This document shows, one piece after another, positions 39,850 through 53,178 of a DNA stretch of 64,000 nucleotides (position 1 is its first letter; each line of letters begins with the position of its first letter). The stretch is from contig NC_084591.1 of assembly GCF_033807715.1 (NCBI RefSeq), positions 48,527,415-48,591,414 on the forward strand, written 5' to 3'. Made by a program: the position numbers and the translations under genes. The DNA is from Cololabis saira (lineage: Eukaryota > Chordata > Actinopteri > Beloniformes > Belonidae). The notes beneath the pieces were generated by a model. It saw only the letters and a program-made list of their open reading frames with translations. It was not told the origin of the DNA and made no database searches.

Positions 39850-40345
39850 CATAATCAGCTGAAGCTCAGTGCCGGCTTAAAGACGCAAGCTTCTGAAAAG
39901 AAAAAGTAGTAATTGTAGGTAAAGATTTGGAGTATGAATAACCGATGACTAATGGGAGGAAACATTTAAAGAAGGACATAGATTGACTAATAGCCAATCT
40001 ATGAATAATATGTCTGAGCTGTGTTGGAGAGGATGTGGTCTGATTGGGGACTTTACACATATATTTTGGGAACTGCCCAAAGCTCACTGGTTTCTGGAAG
40101 AAGGTTGAATTAGAGATGAAACAGATTCTGCATGTTAATTTTACTATGGGAACAGCCCTAGTCATACTATACTTCCAGATGATATGATGGAGAGAGATCT
40201 GGCTTCTCTACTGACAATTCTGCTTTTAGTGGGTAAAAAAATGATAACAGTCAACTGTCTGTAACCACAGTCCCCAAGCGTGACACACTGGAGAGAGAGG
40301 ATAAGACGTGTGTATATGATGGAGAATATTACAGCAAGATTGAGG
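39850..40345 (+). mobile_element. L1-clade LINE fragment, C-terminal end of ORF2
   Basis: Plus-strand frames read NMSELCWRGCGLIGDFTHIF (about 40008-40065) followed by a damaged WECPK motif. Then come ASLLTILLLVGKKMITV and HWRERIRRVYMMENITARLR (40285-40340). The CW..CG..G...H..W.CP pattern is typical of the region after the L1 reverse transcriptase. Frameshifts are present. The element stops at family A sequence. Confidence 0.65.
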
Positions 40346-40806
40346 CACCCGTGCACCCAGGTGTGTTATACATCAAAATGTGCGTCTCCATCCTGCGACG
40401 ACGCGCATAACTTTTCTCAGTCTTAAGCGTTACCGTGGCGACGATAGACGCCAAAAAGCACGCCCCCTCTTCATCTGATTGGTCCATATTTGATCGTTCC
40501 TACTTTCTGCCATAACTTTTGAATGGTTTGACATAAAGAGTCGTGGGTGGTGTCATCGGACTCGGTTTTGAGTCCTTGAACAAAATTGGGGCAAATTAGC
40601 CCCGCCCCTTCATCTGATTGGTCCATATCTGGTAGTTCCTACTTTCTGCCATAACTTTTGAATGGTTTCATATAGAGAGTCGTGGGTGGTGTCATCCACT
40701 AAATGTCCAGGCCTGAAGAATCTACATGCAAGTAATACAAGCTTCCACTGCAGCCTGAACGTGCACAAGGGTGGAGGACCGTTCATCGCTGCTTGCAGCT
40801 TTAATT
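40346..40806 (-). repeat. Repeat family A, minus copy
   Basis: It starts GTGCACCCAGGTGTGTTATAC and ends GTTCATCGCTGCTTGCAGCTTTAATT, the complement of the family start. An inner 130-bp block with CATAACTTTTGAATGGTTT is present twice. Confidence 0.75.
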
Positions 40807-41006
40807 ATTATTTATTTCTTTTCATGTCTTTTATTTTATTGTACACGATTGCACGGGTTCTACTAGCATCTGTTAATTAATATGGATAAACAGTGTAAAT
40901 GTGTATTAATCTGTTCGTGTTTAATAAAAAATAAGTAAAAAAAAAAAAATTGGAGTATGCCTTGTTGCTTCACCAGGGGGCTCCACAGTCCAGTTGGAGG
41001 TGCAGG

Positions 41007-41008
<2 letters not shown>

Positions 41009-41050
<42 letters not shown>

Positions 41051-41080
41051 GCGTGTGCGTGTGCGTGTGCGTGCGCGTGC

Positions 41081-41139
<59 letters not shown>

Positions 41140-41152
41140 TGTGTGTGTGTGG
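41009..41152. repeat. (GT)n/(GCGT)n compound microsatellite
   Basis: A GT array passes into GTGCGT and then GCGT units. Arg/Val and Cys/Val frames are products of the array. Confidence 0.95.
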
Positions 41153-41159
41153 CCAGTGT

Positions 41160-42545
41160 TAGTGAACAGCTGTGATGCCCACCTGTGAGGTGAAAGGGAG
41201 GCTGACCTGCGACACATGCTCCCTCTTTAGTTCCACATGACTTCATCCATGCGTGTGTGATCGAGACGGAGAGGAGGAAAAACAAAACGATAGCCCCCGC
41301 ATCTTGGGGGCCACTTTGTTAAAATGCCCTTTTTTCCACATGAAATTTATACATTTTTTATTAGAAAGTTCAAGATGGAGGCAAATGCCCGTAAATCCAA
41401 ATTAGGACGGTTTGCACTTCAATATTAATCAAGAAGTAAATATAAGCCTGGAAGAGACATTAAAGAGTTCCCAGCGGCTTGTATATGAATAAAAACGCAG
41501 CAGCCACGCCACTCACATATCCTGTCGATGCGACTCCAAGCCTCCATCAAGTCTCTAATCTAATATGTTCACTGTTTGACCATTTCTAAGCTCCTACAAT
41601 TTCCCTGTTCTGATTGGCAAGCAGTTTTTTTTGGCAAAGATTTTCAGCTTAAAACCTTAGTTGCACCCGATTTGAGTGGAAATGGAGAGTAAGATATGAA
41701 GTCTAAAATTATTACACAATTATGAATATATACATATTATAATGACAAACATTTCAACATCATACAGAGCATTTCTCTGCAGTGGTTGAGGGTTCCTTCA
41801 GAAGCCGTCTTGCTTTTTAACTGTAATGGAGCTCAATGTACCAACAATCCAATTGTATGCAACTGCAAGCAACTCAGCAGTTTAAAAACAAGTTCAGCAA
41901 TAATCAGCTTGAAAATAGATAATAATAATAAAAATTTAAAAATAAATAAAAAAAAACACACAAAAACATCAGAAACCACATGGTCTGACAAAGAGCCATT
42001 CCTACCATTCCTTAGCCACACAGTTAGATGAAACCCCCGTTTCATAGCAGTAACAATAAAAACAGCCTCAAAAACATTTAGGAAACGCTATAAAATAAAA
42101 ACCAAGACCATATGAAAAGAAAGAAAAGATAAAGAAAGAAAGGAAAGTTTTATTTGCAGATTAAATCTGCTAGGCAAAACTATTTGTCTCCATTGAAGAT
42201 ATTTATAAAATTAAAAATCTCTTTTGACATGTCTTATTAAAGTTGAAAAATAACAATAATCATTCTGGACAGGAGAAAATGTATTTAGGCATGTGAACTC
42301 TAAATTACGAGCTGAAACATTCTGACGGACTCTAATACAACCCTGCCACTTTGTTGGAGGTTACCTGTAGGTCTGAAAATAACCTAGAAAACTGTCCAGT
42401 TTTCCCAGTTTTTTCCAGCTTAATCTCCACCAGTCTCAGATCAGGTTGAATATCTGAAACCCAGTTGATGCTGAAACTTCTATTCTCTTAATCAGTTATT
42501 TAAACAGAGAAGTTATAGCTTTGATGAACTACAGAAAAGTATTAT
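41160..42545. other. Intergenic, no gene recognised
   Basis: The stretch is AT-rich with A-runs (41936-41960) and shows no convincing coding frame or repeat that I can name. Confidence 0.45.
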
Positions 42546-42960
42546 ATAAAATATTTGAGAGGGAAGAAGATTTTTTTTTATTGTGCACTTCGAGAAAAAA
42601 GTCAATGTCGAGAAAAAAGTTGAAATTCTGTGAATAAAGTTGAAATTTCAAGAATAAAGTAGAAATTTTGAGAATAAAGTTGAAATGTCGGGAATAAAGT
42701 TGATATACAATTTCGAGAAAAATGTTGAAATGTTGAGAAAAAAGTCAAAATGTCGAGAATTTATTCACGAAATTGTACTTCAACTTTATTCCCGACATTT
42801 CAACTTTTTTCTCAACATTTCAACATTTTTCTCGAAATTGTACTTCAACATTATTATTGACATTTCAACTTTTTTCTCAACATTTCAACTTTTTTCTCGA
42901 CATTTCAACTTTCTCTCGAAGTGCATAATGAAAAAAAAATCTTCCTCCTCTAAAATATTA
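42546..42960. mobile_element. Foldback element with GAGAAAAAAGTTGAAAT words
   Basis: The left arm GGAAGAAGATTTTTTTTTATTGTGCACTTCGAGA pairs with the right arm TCTCGAAGTGCATAATGAAAAAAAAATCTTCC. The interior consists of many short AGTTGAAATGTCGAG / CTCGACATTTCAACT words, in opposite directions on the two halves. It could form a near-complete hairpin of 0.4 kb. The 125-residue frame inside is an artefact. Confidence 0.8.
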
Positions 42961-44485
42961 TTTTTATTTTTCTCCTGCCTGGCCCTAATACTCTTCCGTA
43001 ATGAACAACCAGAGTGGATTCAAACAGAAATATTCAATATGCACAGGAGCATATGTTTATGACTTTCCGTGAAATGTAGCCTACGCTTGACTGAGTTAAA
43101 TATGACTCTGTTTTCACAGGCATGTGACTCAGATGTGCAGATGTGAGTTCATTCACCCAGCCAGTCTTTGCTGGGCAGGATACCAGGCTCGTGTCCCTGT
43201 CGGTGTCCCGCGGGAGCGGCTTCAGGAGTATGGGGGGGTGAAGCACTTTTCCACGGGCCATTTAGTCACTTTACAAGTGGAGTGAGAGCTTCGTTTGCAT
43301 TGCTGATAGTAAGGCACACTTATTTCCCCGGGGATGTTAGACTGGCAGGCCATCCTTTCAAATTCAATTTCATATTCACCTGACAACTGGACAGAAACAC
43401 AGCTACTGAGGGACTCTGGAACAATGACGCTATAAGCTTTACTTAATAGAAATTACAATTTCAATAATGAATCCAAAATGAAACTTTAACAGCGGTGAGA
43501 CTGACAGAGTTACAAAAACCAGGATGGTTGCAAGACGCTGCAAGATGGCGGGATAAAGAGATTAAAAGAGTTAGAAGAGATGCATGTGTGATGAAAAGAG
43601 AGACAGAATAAGAAGTGCTCTGTAGGACTGCTGCGTGCCGTTTCTAGGCCTCATGTTGGGAGAAATCGACGATAACACTTTAACACACACACACACTCAA
43701 CCACACTCGCCCACTTAACAAATTTATTTATGTAGAGCTCAGCTGCACCCTCCCAGCCCTTCCAGTCACTCTGACTTTCCCTCCTTCTTTTACCTCTCCT
43801 CCCTCCATCTTCACTCTTTTTTTTTTTTTGCAGGTCATGGGAGATAGCAAAGAGATAAATATCACAGGCAATAAAAGGCCTGCATCATGAATAATAAAAC
43901 AGCCGTAATCTCGACCAATGATTTATACATCTGACGGTCGCACACTCACACGCTCGCAGGCGGGGAGTCGCACATTGAACGCTGTTAAATTGAGATGAAT
44001 GGTGATGCAGAATGTGGGACTGGCGTTGGACACACACCCAAACACGTACACCCCCCTCAACACACACACACACACACACTCACACACACACACACACAAA
44101 CACCCGCCCACACGTGCTAAAGAAGAACGCAAGAGAGCCATGCTGAAAATATGGCTACATGGAAAAACACACACTCACACTTCTTCTGTGGCAAATAAGA
44201 AGATGGAGAAGAGAAATTAATACAGTGACAGGCCTTTTTTCAGTTCAGAGCCACAAACAGTTTGAATGAAAGCGACCAAATATGAATATCAATAAGAATT
44301 TACAGCACAGTAATCTCTTGTCCTGTGGAGCACTGATTGCATACGAAAAGTAAAACATTCACAACTTTTCCAATGAAGGTCACAGGGATCTTAGAGACTG
44401 AACAACATATTACTTAATATATTTGAAATGTATTTTCCCTTGCAAGAGTACTGGGTGTATGGGAGTTTTTTTTATATTTAACAAT
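42961..44485. other. Intergenic with short (CA)n
   Basis: A (CA)n tract lies at about 44058-44100 and a T-run at 43818. Short frames (to 83 residues) show no recognisable domain. Confidence 0.45.
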
Positions 44486-44778
44486 CCAGGCATTGTGACG
44501 TAGAATTGGTTTGATTCACTGCACGAATCGGCACAGATTACTTTTGTAATACGGTATTTGACCCGCTCTTGTACGTTTTGATCGTATAGAAACGTAATTC
44601 TTGCCATTTTAAGAATGAAATGTACTTGCTGGACTCTACTGCCCTTACTTTTTAACAACTTGTGATTTTTATTATTTTACCTCTTTTCTTATCATTTTAT
44701 TTAATTTTATGTTATTTATGTTTTAATTTTGTCTTGCCGCTTTTAATGTTAAAGCTGGTAAAGCACTTTGAATTACCT
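44486..44778 (+). repeat. GCATTGTGACGTA repeat plus L2-B 3'UTR fragment
   Basis: CAGGCATTGTGACGTAGAATTGG leads into ACTGCCCTTACTTTTTAACA, TTATTATTTTACCTCTTTTC and TAAAGCACTTTGAATTACC, the same succession as 37000-37230. It ends where the L1 fragment begins. Confidence 0.65.
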
Positions 44779-45335
44779 TGAGAGTAGTCTGGGAGACTGT
44801 CCCGTTATCGTTAGATGTCAAATAATCTGTTAATGTTTTACATATCTCTTGTTGAATCGTTTCGTCGTTTAATAGTGAAACATTGAGTCTCCAGTATTTA
44901 AACTGTCTATTTGGTCCTATCTGAATTTTTACAGTGACAGGGGCATGATCCGCTATGGTTATTGGTTCTATATTACATTCCCTTGTTCTATAGATATCTG
45001 TTCCTGATATCAAGAACATATCTATTCTTGAGTGGCTGCCGTGCACCTGTGACATGAAGGTATAGTCCTTTCCTCTAGGATGTAGGTGGCGCCACACATC
45101 CCCTAGGCCTAGTTCATCCATCATTGCATGGAGAGTTATTGATTTCTTGGACATAGGGCCAACTCCTGCTGGTAGTCTGTCTACAGCCTGTCTCAGAACG
45201 CAATTAAACCCCCCCCCAATCAAAATAATTCCCTCTGCTTTATCTGCTAATAAAGATGCTATCATTTGAAAAAAAGTTTGGGCAGTATTTATTTGGAGCA
45301 TATAAATTAACCAAAGTAACTTTACTAGCCTTGCT
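44779..45335 (-). mobile_element. L1-clade LINE fragment, endonuclease part of ORF2
   Basis: The minus-strand frame (45301 to about 44780) begins just after VTLVNLYAPN in a neighbouring frame. It contains AEGIILIGGGFNCVL (normally GGDFN, so the catalytic Asp is changed), DELGLGDVWRHLHPRGKDYT, SRIDMFLIS and IADHAPVTVKI with the DHAP form of the terminal SDH motif. This is the C-terminal two thirds of an L1-type endonuclease. It is truncated on both sides. Confidence 0.75.
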
Positions 45336-45339
45336 GTTG

Positions 45340-45955
45340 GGTCCGACCCAAAACCTGAGGTGAACCCGAGTAGCCAACCACAAACAGACAGGAAACCAAA
45401 CGATTTAAATAAAGAGCCAGAAGGCTGTTTATTAATGTAAAAAGGGAAAACCCTACCCTATCCTAGGAATACTAAAATGGGGGGAATGTGATGCGTCTGT
45501 ATATGAATGAGATGTGTAAATAACTATGTGTGTGTGTGTGTGTGTATGTGTTTTATGAAATGATGAGTGTGCGTGTACTAACCAGTGGAGCTGGGGCAGA
45601 AAGAACGCTGGAGACTACGGGTTTGAGACGTGAAACATGAAACACAGGGTGAACTTTGAGTGAAGCTGGAAGGTGGAGGCGTACCGTCATGGGGTTGATG
45701 ATGGAGTCGATCGCATATGGGCCAACGTAGCGGGGTCCCATCTTCCAGGAGGTGGCAGGAAGTGGCAAATCCTGGGCCAACAAGTACACCTTTTGACCCG
45801 GCCTGTAGTCTGGGGATGGCCTCCTCCGTCAATCGTTGGCCCGCAGCACGGCCTTCCATGCAGCCTTCCAGATACGCTGGCAACGATGGAGATGAGCTTG
45901 GGTGGAAGGGACCGCCACCTCTAGCTCCTGGCTTGGGAGCAATGGGGGTTGGTAG
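45340..45955 (-). mobile_element. Ty3/gypsy-type integrase C-terminus and adjoining sequence, minus strand
   Basis: On the minus strand, [17 protein letters not shown] sequence and [20 protein letters not shown] lead to [20 protein letters not shown] and [14 protein letters not shown]. This is the end of a Ty3/gypsy integrase, with the small C-terminal GPF/Y-type module (GPYAI). A TGA interrupts it just upstream (about 45830) and the frames at 45883-45578 and 45789-45553 overlap through a shift. Downstream (45340-45550) is probable 3' non-coding or LTR-edge sequence ending GGTCGGACCCAACAGCA on the minus strand. The element is dead. Confidence 0.7.
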
Positions 45956-45956
45956 C

Positions 45957-46062
45957 CTAAGGTCAAATACAGTATTACAAAAGTAATCTGTAACAATTAC
46001 GCTTAAATTACAAATAAAATGAAATTAAATGATAAGAAAAGAAGTAAAATAATAAGCCAGAG
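45957..46062 (-). repeat. L2-B-type 3'UTR fragment, inverted
   Basis: GGTCAAATACAGTATTACAAAAGTAATCTG and GATAAGAAAAGAAGTAAAATAATAAG are complements of the words at 44545 and 44670. With 44486-44778 it forms an inverted flank around the L1 and gypsy fragments. Confidence 0.6.
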
Positions 46063-46679
46063 CCAAGAAGGCGGTATACACTGGTATCAGACTAAACACT
46101 GTACATTTCTGTTTTTTAGTAGCTGATATAAAAGCTATGATATGTAAGCTGTGACTGTTGACTCGATAAATCCAGGTGCCAGCTACAAACGTTCACTGCA
46201 TTTCTTGACTGAATCACAATTAGTTAAAAGATATGCTACAAACAGAGAGACATGAGGAGCTGATGGGGTGAAATTGGGAAGTGTATGTTCCTTTAGTATG
46301 TAGTTGTTACAAGTCATCTGTCTCAAAAGCTTCAGAAGAAAAGTAGAGACTATACTTGAAACCTGAGAAATAACTCCTTAACACAGACATAGATTTTTAA
46401 AATTTTCTAAATTTCCTTTGTGTAAAGATTCTGTAACGAAAACCTTGGCGCGGTCACAGTCGAAATATTGATTTTTATTTTTTTGTTGTGTTGTTACAAG
46501 GAAATTTGTCTTACCTTTTTGTCTAGTGGGTGGAAAACTGTGCAAATTTTAAAAATCGTAGTCCACAAAACTTGGTGAATAAATATATTTATTTTGCTAT
46601 ATATACATGTGTATACAAAGAAAAAAAATTAATTTCGTATTTGCACCATATCATTGGTGAACTTGACAAGACAAAAAAA
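46063..46679. other. Intergenic, nothing recognised
   Basis: No gene or named repeat was seen. Confidence 0.45.
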
Positions 46680-47300
46680 AAAAAAAACTCCTTTTCCCTT
46701 CCTCTCTTCTCCATTACCATTTTTATTTATTATAAATATCTCATACCTAAACCTGTAGTTTCTTGTGCCGGCCCCCCTTTTTTCTCTTTTGTGCATGTTT
46801 GCAGGCCGGAGCCTCAGGAGCTGCGTTCTGGCCTGCGTCCCCCCCCCCCATCCCTGGTCATCCCTTTGCTGCTTCCACCTGCCTACATGGATGTCTGCTG
46901 TGTGCTGCTGACGCCCCCCCCCCCTCTGATCATCCTGTTGCTGCCTCCGCCTGCGCCCCCCCCCCCCCCCTCTGGTCATCCCCCTGCTGCTTCCACCTGC
47001 CTGCTGTGTGCTGCTGACGTCCCTGACTCCCCCAGTCTGGCCTTCGGCAGGAGGGTCTCCCCTTGTGAGCCTGGTCCTGCTCAAGGTTTCTTCCCTCCTA
47101 AAGGGGAGTTTTTCTTGCCACTGTTTGGCTTAAGGCTTTTCTCCCACTAGGGGAGTTTTTACCTGCCATTGTTTATGTAATAATTGCTCGGAGGTTTATG
47201 TTTATGTTTATGTTCATGTTCTGGATCTCTGGAAAGCGCCTAGAGACAACATCTGTTGTATTAGACGCTATATAAATAAAGTTGAATTGAATTGAATTAA
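46680..47300 (+). mobile_element. L2-A LINE 3' end, plus copy
   Basis: It has the same 3'UTR as at 22.7 kb and tail AAAGTTGAATTGAATTGAATT. Two C-rich insertions (46908-46924 and 46955-46972) and a partly repeated CTGCTTCCACCTGCCT unit enlarge the middle. The 206-residue frame is UTR read through. Confidence 0.75.
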
Positions 47301-47950
<650 letters not shown>

Positions 47951-47974
47951 TATGGCATGCCATTCAGTAAATTA

Positions 47975-48690
47975 ATATTTGAATATATTGAATGAACCTT
48001 GAATATATTGAATGGACCTTGAATGTATTGAATTAACCTTGAATATATTGAATGAATCTTGAATATATTGAATGAACCTCCAAAAATATTGAATGAACCT
48101 TGAATATATTGAATGAACCCCCGAATATATTGAATGAACCTTGAATATAATGAATGAACCCCGAATATATTGAATGAACCTTGAATATATTGAATGAATC
48201 TTGAATATATTGAATGAACCCCGAATGTATTGAATGAATCTTGAATATATTGAATGAACCTCCAAAAATATTGAATGAACCTTGAATATATTGAATGAAC
48301 CTTGAATATAATGAATGAACCCCGAATATATTGAATGAACCTTGAATATATTGAATGAACCTTGAATATATTGAATGAACCCCGAATATATTGAATGAAC
48401 CGTGAATATATTGAATGAACCTTGGATGTATTGAATTAACCTTGAATGTATTGAATGAATCTTGAATATATTGAATGAACCCCCGAATATATTGAATGAA
48501 CCTTGAATATATTGAATGAACCCCCGAATATATTGAATGAACCTTGAATATAATGAATGAACCCCGAATATATTGAATGAACCCCCGAATATATTGAATG
48601 AACCCCCGAATATATTGAATGAACCTTGAATATAATGAATGAACCCCGAATATATTGAATGAACCCTGAAAATATTGAATGAACCTTGAC
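47975..48690. repeat. 20-bp AT-rich satellite, ~35 copies
   Basis: Units of the form GAATATATTGAATGAACCTT, with CCCC, CCCCC or TCTT variants at the end, repeat over 0.7 kb at 20-21 bp spacing. Minus-strand frames (SIYSRFIQYI repeats) are artefacts. The array ends directly before a CRE-like TGACGTCA. Confidence 0.95.
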
Positions 48691-48896
48691 TGACGTCATC
48701 ATTACCGCCATCTTGTACATCATATTTGCTGCTGCTGTTATTACAATATACAAACTTATCACGTTATAACGTGATAGTTTATTGTTAGAACAATATAGTA
48801 TTAATCACGTGATACGTTTGTTGTTGTGGCTGGAGTCGGGCCGAGCTGAGTCTCTGTGTGTTCCGGTTGTGAACTGGCATCACCACGACCCAAAAC
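48691..48896 (+). promoter_or_regulatory. Candidate TATA-less promoter (CRE and YY1-type sites)
   Basis: TGACGTCA (48691-48698) is a perfect cAMP-response element and CCGCCATCTTG (48705-48715) matches the YY1 consensus. GTCGGGCCGAGCTGAG follows before the ATG at 48897. In known vertebrate genes this combination marks constitutive promoters. Nearby repeats and lack of expression data keep this uncertain. Confidence 0.4.
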
Positions 48897-48980
48897 ATGG
48901 ATAAAGTTACTCCACTGTTGAGCTTTCTACGAAATCGCGGTGTACCAGAAGAGTTCCTCTCATGCATGGAACAAGAACAT
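48897..48980 (+). CDS. Candidate short first coding exon, unknown protein
   Basis: The ATG sits in a good Kozak context (AAAACATGG) and opens exactly 28 codons, MDKVTPLLSFLRNRGVPEEF followed by LSCMEQEH. A strong splice donor CAT|GTAAGT follows in phase 0. The peptide looks like the start of an alpha-helical domain: hydrophobic LLSFL, then a turn and RGVPEE. Without splicing the frame would stop seven codons later. I do not recognise the gene. No downstream exon could be identified with confidence; a region after an AG at 52147 is open for about 50 codons but Asn-rich and unconvincing. A pseudogene or a gene-start captured by repeats is possible. Confidence 0.35.
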
Positions 48981-49082
48981 GTAAGTGTAGAAAACTTCTT
49001 GTAAAAACTCTATTTCACTGCTGTCAAGGCTCAGTCATGCAGCTAGTAGCCTATAACCTAGTTAACTTAGTCAGCCAGCCAG

Positions 49083-50325
49083 GGTTACCGGGTAACACCG
49101 GTATTATCTAGAGTTTTGCATCCCTGCCGCGAATGACCATGTGATTTCTATCAAACTTTGATGTTAAAGTGTCATTACTGAGTGTTAAAAGGAACCCTGG
49201 TTATTAAGACTTGTAGTCCCTAATTAGCCACAATTGTTCTCTTATACTAAAATATGTTGTTAGAAACACATAAAATAATCTAATTGCTTTAAAAGTCTAC
49301 AATGTTTATCACATAAACACACCTGCGGGAGGCGCCATGTTTTACCTGCGCAATGCATTCTGGGGGCGATGACGTAGTTCGGTGGCTCTGGGAAGATAAG
49401 CCGCGTTAGTTTAACTGGGACAGGTATCTAAAACATAGTTGAGCAGCTCTCTCCCGGCCCTGGAGGCTGACGAGGGAGCCCATAAGACGTCTCGGTTCAG
49501 GCAAACTGGATCAAAGTTCTGTGATGCACGGGAGATCTGCAAAAATGATCAATGTCGTGCGCATCTTACCAGTGCATTAGGCTACGGCGTCGACGGCGTA
49601 GCCTACGCCGTCGACGGCGTAGCTGTGGCTCTATGAGCATGGCCCACCCCTGCTCCCCCCTAAAACCGGCCTCGGGGCTGGGTCCACCGTTTGATGACAG
49701 ACCAGAGGCTGAGGGGACTGGCCCGGGACTTTGACGAAACGGGAGGCGCAGACTTTGCGTCAAATAGGCAAGAACAACCTTATTTAATTTAATGACGCCA
49801 GATCTGGCTGGGGTTTTTATTGTAGCATCGGCTATCTGCTAGTTGAAACGTGTGGTCTGTTAGTCTATCTGATTTTTATGGTGTTTTTATAGTTCATGCT
49901 TTATGGGGCTGTACTTTTTTTTTTTTTACTTTTTTGTAGGTGCGCCGTCACCTTAATGTTTAGCTGTGTTTTGATCTGTGTTTCTGGTGCGCCGTCACCT
50001 GTTTAGCTGTGTTTTCATCTGTTTCTGGGTGTCAAAACAGTGTACGGGGGCCAGCAGTGGCCACCGTCTGACGTCACTACCCAGAATGTAAACAACAATG
50101 GCGACCTACGAGTTAAATTATATTTTCAAATTTTATAAAAACGAAGACATCAACAAGGTTTTTTATATCACATTGTTATAATTGATACCAACATTTATCT
50201 TTTAAGACCTACATGTCTTAATAGCCAGGGTTCCTTTTAAGGGGTGGAGTTGCCGCGGTGACGCAATTCTCTCCAGGGATGCAAAACTGGGCATAACACC
50301 CGTACAGTTACAACAATTACCAGGA
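49083..50325. mobile_element. Foldback element with ~300-bp inverted arms
   Basis: The left arm (49083-49395) and right arm (50040-50325, complement) share GTTTTGCATCCCTG, AAAAGGAACCCTGG, TATTAAGAC, CATTCTGGG and TGACGT words in matching order. Between the arms are a duplicated TGCGCCGTCACC...TTTAGCTGTGTTTT segment (49938 and 49988), a palindromic GTCGAC cluster, and the right end of the GAGGCCGGTTTTA-type repeat (49636-49676). No transposase is present. Confidence 0.65.
49574..49621. repeat. Palindromic CTACGSCGTCGACGGCGTAG pair
   Basis: Two adjacent 20-bp units, the second a perfect palindrome (CTACGCCGTCGACGGCGTAG) and the first with one change, lie head to tail. They resemble the CTACGCCATACC units at 6190-6225. 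Confidence 0.85.
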
Positions 50326-52503
<2,178 letters not shown>

Positions 52504-52770
52504 TGTCACGGTATGGCTGAGTAGGACCCAGATGCAGGAGACAAGGAGGCAGGAGTTATTTATTTGACTAAAAAAACCAAAGCGCTGCCGAGCAGGATTG
52601 CAAAACACACAAGAACTTAAGACATGACCAAGAAATCCAAAAACCTGACATGACACGTGGAGGTAGAAACAGTACAGACCAGCAAGGAAAAGACAAGATA
52701 AGAAGACTTGACGAGACACAGGTGCACACGATCAAGTCAAGTCAAGACATAACTTAATCACAAGGACATG
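52504..52770 (-). mobile_element. LTR-like fragment
   Basis: The plus-strand start TGTCACGG and the following GACCCAGATGCAGGAGACAAGG and CAGGAGTTATTTATTTGAC are the inverted form of an LTR 3' end (poly(A) signal AATAAATAA, then CTCCTGCCTCC, then CCGTGACA). It is related in layout to 20474-20805 and 58839-59246. The other boundary is unclear. Confidence 0.45.
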
Positions 52771-52859
52771 GGAATCTTTGCTCTTCAAAAAATACATGAA
52801 TTTGAATTTTGACATTTGCACGTAAACCAGTCATCATTGTGCTGAATTCTTTTCTGCAG

Positions 52860-53178
52860 CCAAGGAGTGTGTGTGTGAGAGGGGGTCTGGTTTGGGTCTG
52901 TGCTTTTTGCAGATGATGTGGTTCTGATCAACTCTTGCTGGAGCTGTTTGTAGCCGAATGTGAAGCGACTGGAATGAGAATCAGCAACTCTGAGAGGGGA
53001 AGACCCAGAACACGCTGGAGGGACTGTGACTCTCAGCTGGCCTGGGAACGCCTTGGGATCCCCCAGATGTGCAAGACGTGTTGGCCAGGGAGAGGGAAGT
53101 CTGGACTTCCCTGTTTAGACTACTGCCCCCACGACCCGATCTAGGATAAGCAGACAAGGATGGATGAATGGATGAATT
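52860..53178 (+). mobile_element. Internally deleted Rex3-like LINE copy
   Basis: LFADDVVLI (52908-52931) is followed at once by AECEATGMRISNSE and RGRPRTRWRDCDSQLAWERL. In the longer copy at 60.2-63.2 kb the last two blocks are separated by several hundred residues. The tail is GGATGGATGAATGGATGAAT, a GATG-type tail. The copy is far too short to code for any function. Confidence 0.7.

Noticed and set aside
47972..48762. SIYSRFIQYI-repeat protein on the minus strand
   Set aside because: Product of the AT-rich 20-bp satellite; no start context or flanking exons.
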